From: Neobacillus sp. PS2-9
GTDB lineage: Bacteria > Bacillota > Bacilli > Bacillales > Cytobacillaceae
Direction of reading: 5' to 3'
NCBI RefSeq assembly: GCF_030915525.1
Contig: NZ_CP133269.1
Location: forward strand, 831,001 to 895,000
DNA: 64,000 nucleotides
The translations under genes and the position numbers were made by a program. Below are positions 38,740-47,758 of the stretch, in pieces. The notes beneath the pieces are model-generated. The model made no database searches. It saw only the letters and a program-made list of their open reading frames with translations, and was not told the DNA's origin. How positions within the stretch are numbered: position 1 is the stretch's first letter; every line of letters starts with the position of its first letter.

Positions 38740-41700
38740 ATGAGCAAAAAGAACTACAATAAAAAGCGCAAAATTGCTACATACGCATTAGCCTCAGCTC
38801 TTGTATTATCAAACTTTGCTTTCGTGTCGCCCACGTCAGCTGCTTATAAGCCAGGCGACATCGAATCGAAAATTCAACAATTAAAGCAACAGCAAACGAG
38901 AGAGTCTTTCAAAGCACAAGCAAAGAAAGCAGCAACAACTGCTAGAGCCGGCCTTAAAGCAACAGACAAAGTCCGTGTGATTGTTGAAGTAGAGGGACAA
39001 ACGGCTGTTGAATATGCAACAAAGCAGGGTAAATTATACAAACAATTATCAGAGGATAAAAAATCTTCTTTCTCTACTAAAGCTGAAGGTCAGCAAAAGT
39101 CTGTGAAAGACAAAATTGCGGCTAAAGGTGTAAACATTAAGTATAAGCAGAAATTTTCAACAGCATTCAACGGTTTCAGCGGGGAGATTGCCTATGGTGA
39201 TCTTGATAAAATTGAATCCGTAGCAGGTGTAAAAGCTGTTTACTTAGCGAACGAATATAACCGTCCTAAAGTTGAACCAAATATGAAGACAAGCCATAAT
39301 TTCATTGAATCACGTACAACTTGGGAGAAAACTGGTTATAAAGGTCAAGGTATGGTTGTGGCTGTCATTGATACAGGTGTTGACCCATCCCACCGTGACT
39401 TTAAACTAACAGATCCATCTAAGGAAGGCTTAACAAAAGATGAAGTAGCAAAAGCTGTTGCTGATAATGGCTTAAAAGGTAAATTCTATACAGATAAAGT
39501 TCCTTTTGGCTGGAACTATTATGATGGAAATGACACCATCCTTGACCTAGGACCTGGTGCAAGCATGCACGGTATGCACGTTGCAGGTACTGTTGCAGCT
39601 AATGGGGACGAATCAAAGGGAGGAATTAAAGGGGTTGCACCTGAAGCGCAAGTACTTGGCATGAAGGTATTCAGTAATGACCCAATTTATCCATCTACTT
39701 GGTCTGACGTGTATCTAGCTGCAATTGATGATTCTATCAAATTAGGTGCTGACGTTCTTAACATGAGCCTTGGGGATGTGGCTGCATTCTATCAAGAAGA
39801 TAGTGCAGAAGACCTTGCTATCCAAAGAGCGACTGCAAACGGAATCGTTTGTGCGATGTCTGCAGGTAACTCGAACCATATCGGTGATGGATGGGATAAC
39901 CCATATGCGCAAAACCCTGATATCGGTGTAGTAGGTGCACCAAGCTTAAATCCAGACGGTATTTCCGTAGCTGCTTCTGGTAACGAAGCATACTGGTATA
40001 AAACAAATGTTACTGTTGATGGGTTATCAGGATTCACTAGCGTAGGTCAAGGTATTGATGATTGGGAGAAGTTCGCGGCAGCTCAAGGTGGCAAGCTTCA
40101 ATTAGTCAGCCTTGGCGGCAAGCTTGGTGCTCCAGAAGATTATAAAGGTGTAGATGTTAAAGGTAAAATCGTTCTTGTCCCACGTGGATCTCTAACGTTC
40201 TTTGATAAAACAGTGAATGCCGCGAACGCAGGTGCAGCCGGCATTATTGTTTACAACGCAACGAATGGCTTCTTTTATGAAGACCAAGGTGGATGGGACG
40301 TTCCATTCATGTTAATTTCCGGTGCGGAAGGCACCACCCTTGAACAGCAAATTGCTAAGGGGCCAACATACATTAATGTGGCTACAGCTAACAAGAAAGA
40401 AAGTCCTGAAATGGGACGTATGACAAGCTTTACATCATGGGGTACGACTCCATCCCTTGGATTAAAGCCTGAAATTACAGCTCCTGGTGGTAATATTTAC
40501 TCTACAGTTAACAATGATAAGTACACTGTCATGAGCGGTACTTCAATGGCATCACCACACGTTGCCGGTGGTTCAGCACTTGTACAACAGTACTTACAAA
40601 CAGACGCACGTTTCAAAGATTTATCTGTTGCAGAACGTACGCATCTTGCAAAAGTATTATTAATGAACACTGCTAAAAATATTACAGACTTAAACGGTCA
40701 ACCTTTCTCACCTCGCCGTCAAGGTGCTGGTATGATGCAAACGTATGAAGCTGTTACAACACCTGCATACTTTGTCAACAAGGCTACTGGTGACGCGAAA
40801 GTTGAATTAAAGGACTTCACTAAGAAGAATTTCGAAATGACTTTCACTCTTAAAAACATTTCTGATAAATCTGTTTCTTACAGTTTCAATACTGACGTTT
40901 TAACAGATACGATTCAAGATTATGCAGATGGCACTCCTGAGTATAATGCTCTTATTGCAGGAAACCTTAAAGATGCTAAGGTTGATGCACCTAAAACTGT
41001 AACAGTTGCAGCAGGAGAATCAAAAGACTTTACGGTTAAAGTTGATTTCTCAAATGCAAAAATTCCAGGTCTAGATGCGGATGGCAACAAGACTCTTCTA
41101 GATCTAAGAGACAAAATTTTCGTTGAAGGGTCAGTTACATTAGTAAGCACTGACAAATCAGCACCTAATTTAACAGCCCCATATGTTGGCTTCTATGGTC
41201 ACTGGGATGAGCCACAAATCTTGGATGGATTCGCAACACTTGGAGAAGACCGCTACTTCGACCTTAAGTACCTCTTTAAAGGTGGTACAGACGTAGAAGT
41301 GGATGGAGAATACTTCGGATCATCGGTTGATAACAAATTTTATGCATTATCTCCAAATGGTGATAAATACTTAGATACGATCAATCCAATTCCATCTTTC
41401 CTAAGAAATGCTGCTGAAGCTCAGTTCAACATTTTGGACAAGGATGGCAACCAACTTCGCCGTATTAAAGCTGAATCAGATGTTTACAAAAATGCATATG
41501 ATGGCGGCGCTGCTAATCCATTCTCATATAAAGCGGACCGCGTTTGGGATGGAAAAGTAAAAGGCGAAGCAGTTAAAGATGGCTTGTACTACTATGAAAT
41601 TAAAACAGTAGTAGATTATGCTGGAGCAAAATGGCAATCTAAGAAGATTCCAGTTTATGTAGATACGACTGCTCCAAAGGTTGCTTCAACTTTTGACGCT

Positions 41701-42891
41701 AAAAAGTCTACTGTATCTTGGAAAACAACAGAAAATGGCACGGGTACTGAAGAGTACTGGATCTTTGTAAATGGTGAAAAAGTTGCTACAGTCGATGGCA
41801 AAACTACTTCTTATGTTTTAAAAGATGCACCAGAAAAAGCAATTGTACAAGTAGTGGCTTGGGATTATGCTGGAAACTACGGCTATGATACGGCTGCCAT
41901 TGGTGATGTAGAATCTCCATTAATCGTTATCACTGACGGTCAAAAGGATTCCAAAGGTGAATATGTACCAAATTCACCAGAACCATGGGGTGCCTATGAC
42001 AAAAAAGATATTGAAGTAAAAGGTTTTGTATCTGACGATATTGGTTTAAAAACATTGAAAGTGAATGGCAAAGTAACGGAATTCAAACGTGGCGAAGATG
42101 GAAACTACCATTTCTCAACAACTGTTTCATTCGAAAAAGATGGACTATTTGATGTTCAGGTTGAAGCGATTGACCACTCAAATAAAACCGTCTCCATTGC
42201 TCGTAAGGTTTACGTTGATACAACGAAACCAGTAATCAATGTGGATGCACCTGAAAGAGTGGATAAGAATGTTGATAAAGTTACCTTGAAATTAAACCTA
42301 CAAGATAACTTCAACTACTTAAACTTCTACGTAGGTGAAGATCACGAGTTTGAAGTGCCGCTTGTAAGCCCTGTGGATGTATTAAATCCATTAAGCAAGG
42401 ATTATGAAGTAACGCTTCCACTTAAAGAAGGCGAAAACAAATTTACATTAAAAGCGACTGACCTTTCTGGTAACGAAACAGTGAAGGAAGTTGTGGTTAA
42501 CCGTAAAGATGCTGAAAAGCCACCAGTATTAAAGAACGGCTGGAGCTTTGAAAGTGGTTCTTGGTACTATTATGTGAAAGATGTGAAAGCTACTGGCTGG
42601 GTGAAGGATACAGACGGTAAGTGGTACTTCTTGAATAAAGATGGAAAAATGGCAACTGGCTGGGTATTTAATGGTGGCGCTTGGTACTACTTAACTAAGT
42701 CCGGTGCTATGAAGACTGGTTGGTTATTAGAAGGTGGCAAGTGGTATTACCTAAATCCAAATGGTGCGATGGCAACAGGCTGGAAATATGTCAATGGCAA
42801 ATGGTACTACCTATACAAATCAGGTGAGATGGCTGCTAACACAAAAGTAGATGGCTATAAGCTTGGTAAAGACGGGGCTTGGATTAAGTAA
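38740..42891 (+). CDS. Secreted S8 (subtilisin-like) protease with choline-binding-type repeats, copy 1
   Basis: A 1383-residue cell-surface protease. Signal peptide 1-35, then an I9-like propeptide (about 70-175). The catalytic triad is complete: Asp211 (VAVIDTGVD), His277 (SMHGMHVAGT), Ser602 (SGTSMASPHVAGG). A PA domain is inserted at about 465-545. An Fn3-like domain and Ig-like repeats (about 690-1265) follow, as in lactocepin and C5a-peptidase types. The C-terminus has about five to six aromatic repeats (KWYYLNPNGAMATGW pattern) that match choline-binding or glucan-binding modules. GGGGGG precedes ATG 38740. It is a tandem paralogue of the next gene. Substrate is unknown. Confidence 0.9.
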   Translation: MSKKNYNKKRKIATYALASALVLSNFAFVSPTSAAYKPGDIESKIQQLKQQQTRESFKAQAKKAATTARAGLKATDKVRVIVEVEGQTAVEYATKQGKLYKQLSEDKKSSFSTKAEGQQKSVKDKIAAKGVNIKYKQKFSTAFNGFSGEIAYGDLDKIESVAGVKAVYLANEYNRPKVEPNMKTSHNFIESRTTWEKTGYKGQGMVVAVIDTGVDPSHRDFKLTDPSKEGLTKDEVAKAVADNGLKGKFYTDKVPFGWNYYDGNDTILDLGPGASMHGMHVAGTVAANGDESKGGIKGVAPEAQVLGMKVFSNDPIYPSTWSDVYLAAIDDSIKLGADVLNMSLGDVAAFYQEDSAEDLAIQRATANGIVCAMSAGNSNHIGDGWDNPYAQNPDIGVVGAPSLNPDGISVAASGNEAYWYKTNVTVDGLSGFTSVGQGIDDWEKFAAAQGGKLQLVSLGGKLGAPEDYKGVDVKGKIVLVPRGSLTFFDKTVNAANAGAAGIIVYNATNGFFYEDQGGWDVPFMLISGAEGTTLEQQIAKGPTYINVATANKKESPEMGRMTSFTSWGTTPSLGLKPEITAPGGNIYSTVNNDKYTVMSGTSMASPHVAGGSALVQQYLQTDARFKDLSVAERTHLAKVLLMNTAKNITDLNGQPFSPRRQGAGMMQTYEAVTTPAYFVNKATGDAKVELKDFTKKNFEMTFTLKNISDKSVSYSFNTDVLTDTIQDYADGTPEYNALIAGNLKDAKVDAPKTVTVAAGESKDFTVKVDFSNAKIPGLDADGNKTLLDLRDKIFVEGSVTLVSTDKSAPNLTAPYVGFYGHWDEPQILDGFATLGEDRYFDLKYLFKGGTDVEVDGEYFGSSVDNKFYALSPNGDKYLDTINPIPSFLRNAAEAQFNILDKDGNQLRRIKAESDVYKNAYDGGAANPFSYKADRVWDGKVKGEAVKDGLYYYEIKTVVDYAGAKWQSKKIPVYVDTTAPKVASTFDAKKSTVSWKTTENGTGTEEYWIFVNGEKVATVDGKTTSYVLKDAPEKAIVQVVAWDYAGNYGYDTAAIGDVESPLIVITDGQKDSKGEYVPNSPEPWGAYDKKDIEVKGFVSDDIGLKTLKVNGKVTEFKRGEDGNYHFSTTVSFEKDGLFDVQVEAIDHSNKTVSIARKVYVDTTKPVINVDAPERVDKNVDKVTLKLNLQDNFNYLNFYVGEDHEFEVPLVSPVDVLNPLSKDYEVTLPLKEGENKFTLKATDLSGNETVKEVVVNRKDAEKPPVLKNGWSFESGSWYYYVKDVKATGWVKDTDGKWYFLNKDGKMATGWVFNGGAWYYLTKSGAMKTGWLLEGGKWYYLNPNGAMATGWKYVNGKWYYLYKSGEMAANTKVDGYKLGKDGAWIK

Positions 42892-42905
42892 TTTCCTCTC
42901 CCGTG

Positions 42906-42938
42906 AAGACGAACAGATTCTAATCTGTTCGTCTTTTT
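42906..42938 (+). terminator. Terminator of protease copy 1
   Basis: AAGACGAACAGAT and ATCTGTTCGTCTT form a 13-bp stem over a short loop, followed by TTTTT. Confidence 0.88.
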
Positions 42939-42966
42939 ATTTTGTTTATATTCTATTAAAAAAGCA

Positions 42967-42995
42967 TTGACCGGATTCTAGCACTCTACTAAAAT
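42967..42995 (+). promoter_or_regulatory. Promoter of the second S8 protease gene
   Basis: TTGACC, 17 bp, TAAAAT, followed by TAGATTA. It mirrors the promoter of copy 1, where ACTAAAATTA is also shared. Confidence 0.65.
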
Positions 42996-43089
42996 TAGAT
43001 TATCATTTAGATTTTTCTTACAATTTTGAGATTACTTGCTAGATTAGAATAATTTAGGTGTGTAGATATTTAGAGGGGAAGGAAAGGTC

Positions 43090-46000
43090 ATGAGCCTAAA
43101 GTCATTGAAAAAGAAAAGAAAGATGGCTTCGTATGCGTTGGCATCTGCTTTGGTTCTATCAAACCTTGGTTTTGTTGCACCAGCAACTGCGGCATCACCA
43201 ACACCAACAAAGGATTTCGCACCGCAGATTGAACAGTTTAAACAGCATTTAAAAGCTACAAGTGGAAAAAAACAAGAATTAAAAACGAAGTTGAAAGCAA
43301 ATCTAAAAGCCACGGACAAGGTTCGTGTCATTGTTGAAGTGGAAGGAAAAACACCTGTAGAAATTGCAACTGAGCAAGGAAAACTATACAAGAACATTTC
43401 TCCATCCGTGAAAGCTTCTTTAACTGCCAAAGTGGAGGAACAACAAAACACGGTAAAGGCTAAGATTAAGGCCACAGGAGTATCTATAAAATATAAAAAT
43501 CATTTCTCAACAGCCTTCAATGGGTTCAGTGGTGAAATGACCTTTGGTGACATGGCAAAGCTTGAAGCAGTACAAGGCGTCAAACACGTTTATTTGGCCC
43601 ATGAATACAAACGTCCATTAGATGAGCCAAATATGAAAAATAGTAAATCTTATATTCAGACAAGTTCCACTTGGGCTGATGCAGGTCTAAAGGGAGAAGG
43701 AATGGTTGTTTCGGTTATCGATACCGGCATTGACCCAAGTCATAAAGACTTCAAACTTACAGACAAAAGTAAAGAGGGCCTAACCAAAACGCAAGTTAAC
43801 AATATTATTAAAGAAAAAGGTCTAAAAGGTAAATTCTTCACAGATAAAGTTCCATTTGGATATAACTATTTTGATCAAAATGACACGATTAAAGACTCAG
43901 GGCCAAATGCTTCGATGCATGGAATGCATGTCGCCGGTACAGTAGCAGCAAATGGCAATGAAGAAAAAGGCGGTATTAAGGGTGTAGCACCAGAAGCCCA
44001 GCTACTGGCAATGAAGGTCTTTAGTAATGATCCATTATTTTCTTCAACATGGTCCGATGTCTATCTAGCTGCGATTGATGATTCGATTAAGCTAGGTGCA
44101 GATGTAATCAACATGAGTCTTGGTTCAGACGCATCCTTCTATAATGAAGAAAGTGCGGAAGATGTAGCGATTACAAGAGCAACCAATAACGGGATTGTGT
44201 GTGCGATTGCTGCAGGTAATGCGGGGGACATTTCCTATGGATGGGGGAAAAATCCATTTTATAAAAACCCGGATATCGGTGTGGTCGGTGCACCTGGTTT
44301 AAATACTGACAGCATTCAAGTGGCAGCGTCAGGAAATCTTTCTTACCTTTATGAAAATCCTTTTACCATTGATGGTGTAGATGGATTTACTGGAGTAGGG
44401 TATGGTGTAGATGATTGGTCGAAGCTGTTATCTGCGGATGAACCATTAGACTTAGTCAGCTTAAACGGCGGATTCGGATATCCATGGGATTATGATGAAC
44501 TGGATGTTGTAGGAAAGGTGGTCCTTGTAAAACGCGGTGATATCTCATTTGCTGATAAAGCTTTGATTGCAGCAGAATACGGAGCAGCTGGCATCATTGT
44601 GTATGATGATGGAAATTCCACCTTATATAAAAATCAAGGCGGCTTTGATATACCATTTATGTTAATCTCACAAGCTGATGGCCAAGCCCTTGAAGATGCC
44701 ATTGCTGAGGGACATACAAGTTTGAAAATTGGACAGTCAGAAACAAAAGTAGATCCTGAAGCAGGCCGAATGACTGAATTCTCCTCATGGGGGACGACTC
44801 CAAGTCTAGAACTTAAACCAGAAATTACGGCGCCAGGTGGAAGAATTATTTCAACTTTAAATGATAACCAATATGGTGAAATGAGCGGTACATCCATGGC
44901 TTCGCCACATGTTGCGGGTGGTTCGGCTCTTGTTCAGCAGTACCTGCAAAAGGATAAGCGCTTTACTTCTTTAACGGTAAGTGAGCGGACTCATTTGGCG
45001 AAAACATTATTAATGAATACGGCTAAAGTCATTACAGATGTGAATGGACAGCCATTCTCCCCTCGTCGTCAAGGTGCTGGGATGATGCAAACGTATAACG
45101 CAGTGACAACACCTGTCTATGTGGTTAATAAAAACACAGGTCAAGCAAAGGTTGAACTGAAAGATTTTACATCAAAAGACTTTACAATGACCCTTACGGC
45201 TAAAAATATTTCCACTAAAGATGTAACGTACAACGTTCTTACGGATGTTTTAGCGGATACACTTCAGTTAAATGATGATGGTGAAAACTATAATGCTTTA
45301 ATTGCTGGAAATCTTAAAGGTGCTAAGGTAGATGGACCAACCACTATCACAGTTCCTGCAGGAAAATCAAAAGACTTTACCATTCATGTTGATTTGAGTA
45401 AAGCAAAAGTACCTGCTATTGATATTAATGGAAACAAAACAACAGTCGCATTAAAAGAGGATATGTTTGTGGAGGGCTTTGTCCGCCTGATTGATGCTGA
45501 TAGAAATAAGGAAGGTAAAAAAGAGCTTAGTCCGGACCTATCTATTCCTTATACTGGGTTTTACGGAAAGTGGGATCGCCCAGCTATTGTTGACGGCTTT
45601 AAGGATCTAGGAGAATCACGTTTCTTCGATCTGCAGGGAATGTTTGATTACGAGGATGAGGAAGGCAATAAGGTAGAAGAACCTGTCCATGATATGCTCT
45701 CAGATGACTGGTTCCTAGCACCTGTACCAGACAAAGATTTTTATGCTTTCTCACCAAATGGAGACTGGATGCATGATGATATCAATGTTTTACCTGCCTT
45801 ATTAAGAAATGCATCAGAGGTTCAATTCAATATATTAGATAAGAATAAAAAGCAACTGCGTCGAGTGAAATTAGAAGAAGACGATTATAAGAGCTATTAT
45901 GCTGATGGTTATGGAATGCCATTCTCTTACAATTGGGATCGTGCATGGGATGGAACAGTAAAAGGCAAAACAGTAAAAGATGGATTATATTATTACCAGA

Positions 46001-47301
46001 TTAAATCTGTAATTGATTATCCTGGGGCAAAGTTTCAATCAAAAGAAATACCAATCTTAGTTGATACGGTTGAACCACAGCTTAAAGCAAAGTTTAACCA
46101 AAAGAACTCAACCGTAACGTGGGAATCCAAAGAAGAAGGTTCCGGCGTGATGGCATATGGTATTTTTGTAAATGGAGAATTCGTAGACGAAGTGACTCCA
46201 GATGTAACGAAATATAAATTAAAGGATTTACCGGAAAGTGCGATCGTTGATGTTTTGGCAGTAGATAACGCACTCAACTTTGGTGGCGTGTCTGTTCCAA
46301 TTGGGGATGTGAAGGATCAAGCGCCAGTCGTCATTGTGGATGATTGGACAACAGTTCCTTACGGCGTATATAACACCAAGGAAATTCCTGTCACTGGGGT
46401 AGTTCAAGAGGACCTTGGCTTGAAGTCATTAACGGTCAATGGACAAGAAGTGAAATTTAATTATCTTGGCGGAGTATACGCATTTTCCACCAAGGTAAAC
46501 TATGAGAAGGACGGTTTTTACGATATTAAAGTAGAGGCAGTAGATAAATCTGGACAAGCTACATCGATAGTCCGTAAGGTGTTTGTAGATACAACAGTTC
46601 CAGAAATTGCTGTGGATGCACCGAAGCTAGTTGCTGAGAATGTTAAAGAAGCAACCCTAAAGCTGAATATGAAAGATAATTTTAACTATTTATCATTATT
46701 CGTTGATGATAATCATGAGTTTGAAAAAGCGATAAATGATCCGTTAGATGTTATGAAAGCTGCTAATGACTCTATTGACGTGAAAGTACCACTTGAGCTT
46801 GGTGAAAATAAGTTCACCCTCAAACTGCGTGATCTTGCAGGCAATGAAACGGTGAAGGAAGTAGTCATTAACCGTGCAAACGTAGCAGGCTGGAAATTAG
46901 AAAACGACTCTTGGTATTTCTATAAGAATAGCAGCAAAGTAACTGGTTGGTTAAAGGCTAACAACAAATGGTATTACCTTGGTCAAGATGGGAAAATGCA
47001 AACAGGTTGGTTAAAAGATAAAAATCAATGGTATTTCTTAAATAAAAATGGTGACATGGCGGTAAATCAATGGGTCCTATACCAAAATCAATGGTATTAT
47101 CTTGGGTCAAAAGGCACGATGAAAGTCGGCTGGATTGCTTTAAATGGCAAATGGTACTACCTAAATGGTCACGGACAAATGTCAACAGGCTGGATCCAAT
47201 TGGGGAGCAAATGGTACTACCTCTACAACAACGGACAGCTAGCTGTCAACACGACAATCCGCGGCTACAAGCTTGGTAGTGACGGTGCGTGGATTAAGTA
47301 G
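43090..47301 (+). CDS. Secreted S8 (subtilisin-like) protease with choline-binding-type repeats, copy 2
   Basis: A 1403-residue paralogue of the preceding gene with the same order of domains. The triad falls at identical positions: Asp211, His277, Ser602. The signal peptide is at 1-35, the PA domain at about 465-545, and long Fn3/Ig-like regions follow. Seven or so C-terminal repeats (KWYYLGQDGKMQTGW pattern) are slightly more numerous than in copy 1. The cores align without gaps over long stretches, so this is a tandem duplication followed by divergence. AGGGGAAGGAAAGG precedes ATG 43090, and it has its own promoter and terminator. Confidence 0.9.
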   Translation: MSLKSLKKKRKMASYALASALVLSNLGFVAPATAASPTPTKDFAPQIEQFKQHLKATSGKKQELKTKLKANLKATDKVRVIVEVEGKTPVEIATEQGKLYKNISPSVKASLTAKVEEQQNTVKAKIKATGVSIKYKNHFSTAFNGFSGEMTFGDMAKLEAVQGVKHVYLAHEYKRPLDEPNMKNSKSYIQTSSTWADAGLKGEGMVVSVIDTGIDPSHKDFKLTDKSKEGLTKTQVNNIIKEKGLKGKFFTDKVPFGYNYFDQNDTIKDSGPNASMHGMHVAGTVAANGNEEKGGIKGVAPEAQLLAMKVFSNDPLFSSTWSDVYLAAIDDSIKLGADVINMSLGSDASFYNEESAEDVAITRATNNGIVCAIAAGNAGDISYGWGKNPFYKNPDIGVVGAPGLNTDSIQVAASGNLSYLYENPFTIDGVDGFTGVGYGVDDWSKLLSADEPLDLVSLNGGFGYPWDYDELDVVGKVVLVKRGDISFADKALIAAEYGAAGIIVYDDGNSTLYKNQGGFDIPFMLISQADGQALEDAIAEGHTSLKIGQSETKVDPEAGRMTEFSSWGTTPSLELKPEITAPGGRIISTLNDNQYGEMSGTSMASPHVAGGSALVQQYLQKDKRFTSLTVSERTHLAKTLLMNTAKVITDVNGQPFSPRRQGAGMMQTYNAVTTPVYVVNKNTGQAKVELKDFTSKDFTMTLTAKNISTKDVTYNVLTDVLADTLQLNDDGENYNALIAGNLKGAKVDGPTTITVPAGKSKDFTIHVDLSKAKVPAIDINGNKTTVALKEDMFVEGFVRLIDADRNKEGKKELSPDLSIPYTGFYGKWDRPAIVDGFKDLGESRFFDLQGMFDYEDEEGNKVEEPVHDMLSDDWFLAPVPDKDFYAFSPNGDWMHDDINVLPALLRNASEVQFNILDKNKKQLRRVKLEEDDYKSYYADGYGMPFSYNWDRAWDGTVKGKTVKDGLYYYQIKSVIDYPGAKFQSKEIPILVDTVEPQLKAKFNQKNSTVTWESKEEGSGVMAYGIFVNGEFVDEVTPDVTKYKLKDLPESAIVDVLAVDNALNFGGVSVPIGDVKDQAPVVIVDDWTTVPYGVYNTKEIPVTGVVQEDLGLKSLTVNGQEVKFNYLGGVYAFSTKVNYEKDGFYDIKVEAVDKSGQATSIVRKVFVDTTVPEIAVDAPKLVAENVKEATLKLNMKDNFNYLSLFVDDNHEFEKAINDPLDVMKAANDSIDVKVPLELGENKFTLKLRDLAGNETVKEVVINRANVAGWKLENDSWYFYKNSSKVTGWLKANNKWYYLGQDGKMQTGWLKDKNQWYFLNKNGDMAVNQWVLYQNQWYYLGSKGTMKVGWIALNGKWYYLNGHGQMSTGWIQLGSKWYYLYNNGQLAVNTTIRGYKLGSDGAWIK

Positions 47302-47306
47302 TTTTA

Positions 47307-47345
47307 AAAATGAAGATGAGCAAATGCTCGTCTTCATTTTTTTTT
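47307..47345 (+). terminator. Terminator of protease copy 2
   Basis: AATGAAGATGAGC and GCTCGTCTTCATT pair over AAAT, with one G-U pair, followed by a long T-run. Confidence 0.88.
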
Positions 47346-47490
47346 ATGGTTAATTATCAAAATTACATAGTAATAAATAATTACCACTATATGATAAAAA
47401 TACTAAATGCGACATAATTTTCAATTTTTTGTTGAAAAATTGTGTCAAAATGAGAGAATAAAAGAGTATATATATATCTTTATATAAAAA

Positions 47491-47590
47491 GGAGGTTTGC
47501 ATTACTAGATGTAATGAAGGATTTTCTTATGGTGTAGGTGTAAAACATTGAGAATACAACCTTAGTAAGGGGTTTTACTTTATTTTCCAT
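47491..47590 (+). other. Possible short leader RNA before the GH73 gene
   Basis: AAAGGAGG at about 47489 is followed by the hairpin CATTAC/GTAATG and a possible seven-codon ORF starting ATG 47514. Then GTAAAAC and GTTTTAC (47540-47578) form a stem with an inner CCTT/AAGG pair and a T-rich tail, which looks like a terminator. This could be an attenuator or a small RNA. Evidence is structural only. Confidence 0.3.
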
Positions 47591-47758
47591 ATCCATAAAT
47601 ATGGTAATTTAGTATAATCGTATTAGAAATTTTGATTTTCGACAATTATCCACATCAATCTAGCCTTTTATCCAACATCTAAATGAAAGTCCTCGTTATT
47701 AACCTTTTTTCAATAAAATGATAGTTTAATAGAAGAAAAATTCATGGAGGGAAAAATA

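Noticed and set aside
43044..43475. A 143-codon minus-strand frame opposite protease copy 2
   Set aside because: It is antisense to a clear signal peptide and propeptide, with no ribosome binding site or family features.
47646..47654. A perfect DnaA box TTATCCACA
   Set aside because: It is a single site in AT-rich DNA without neighbours; chance is a sufficient explanation.
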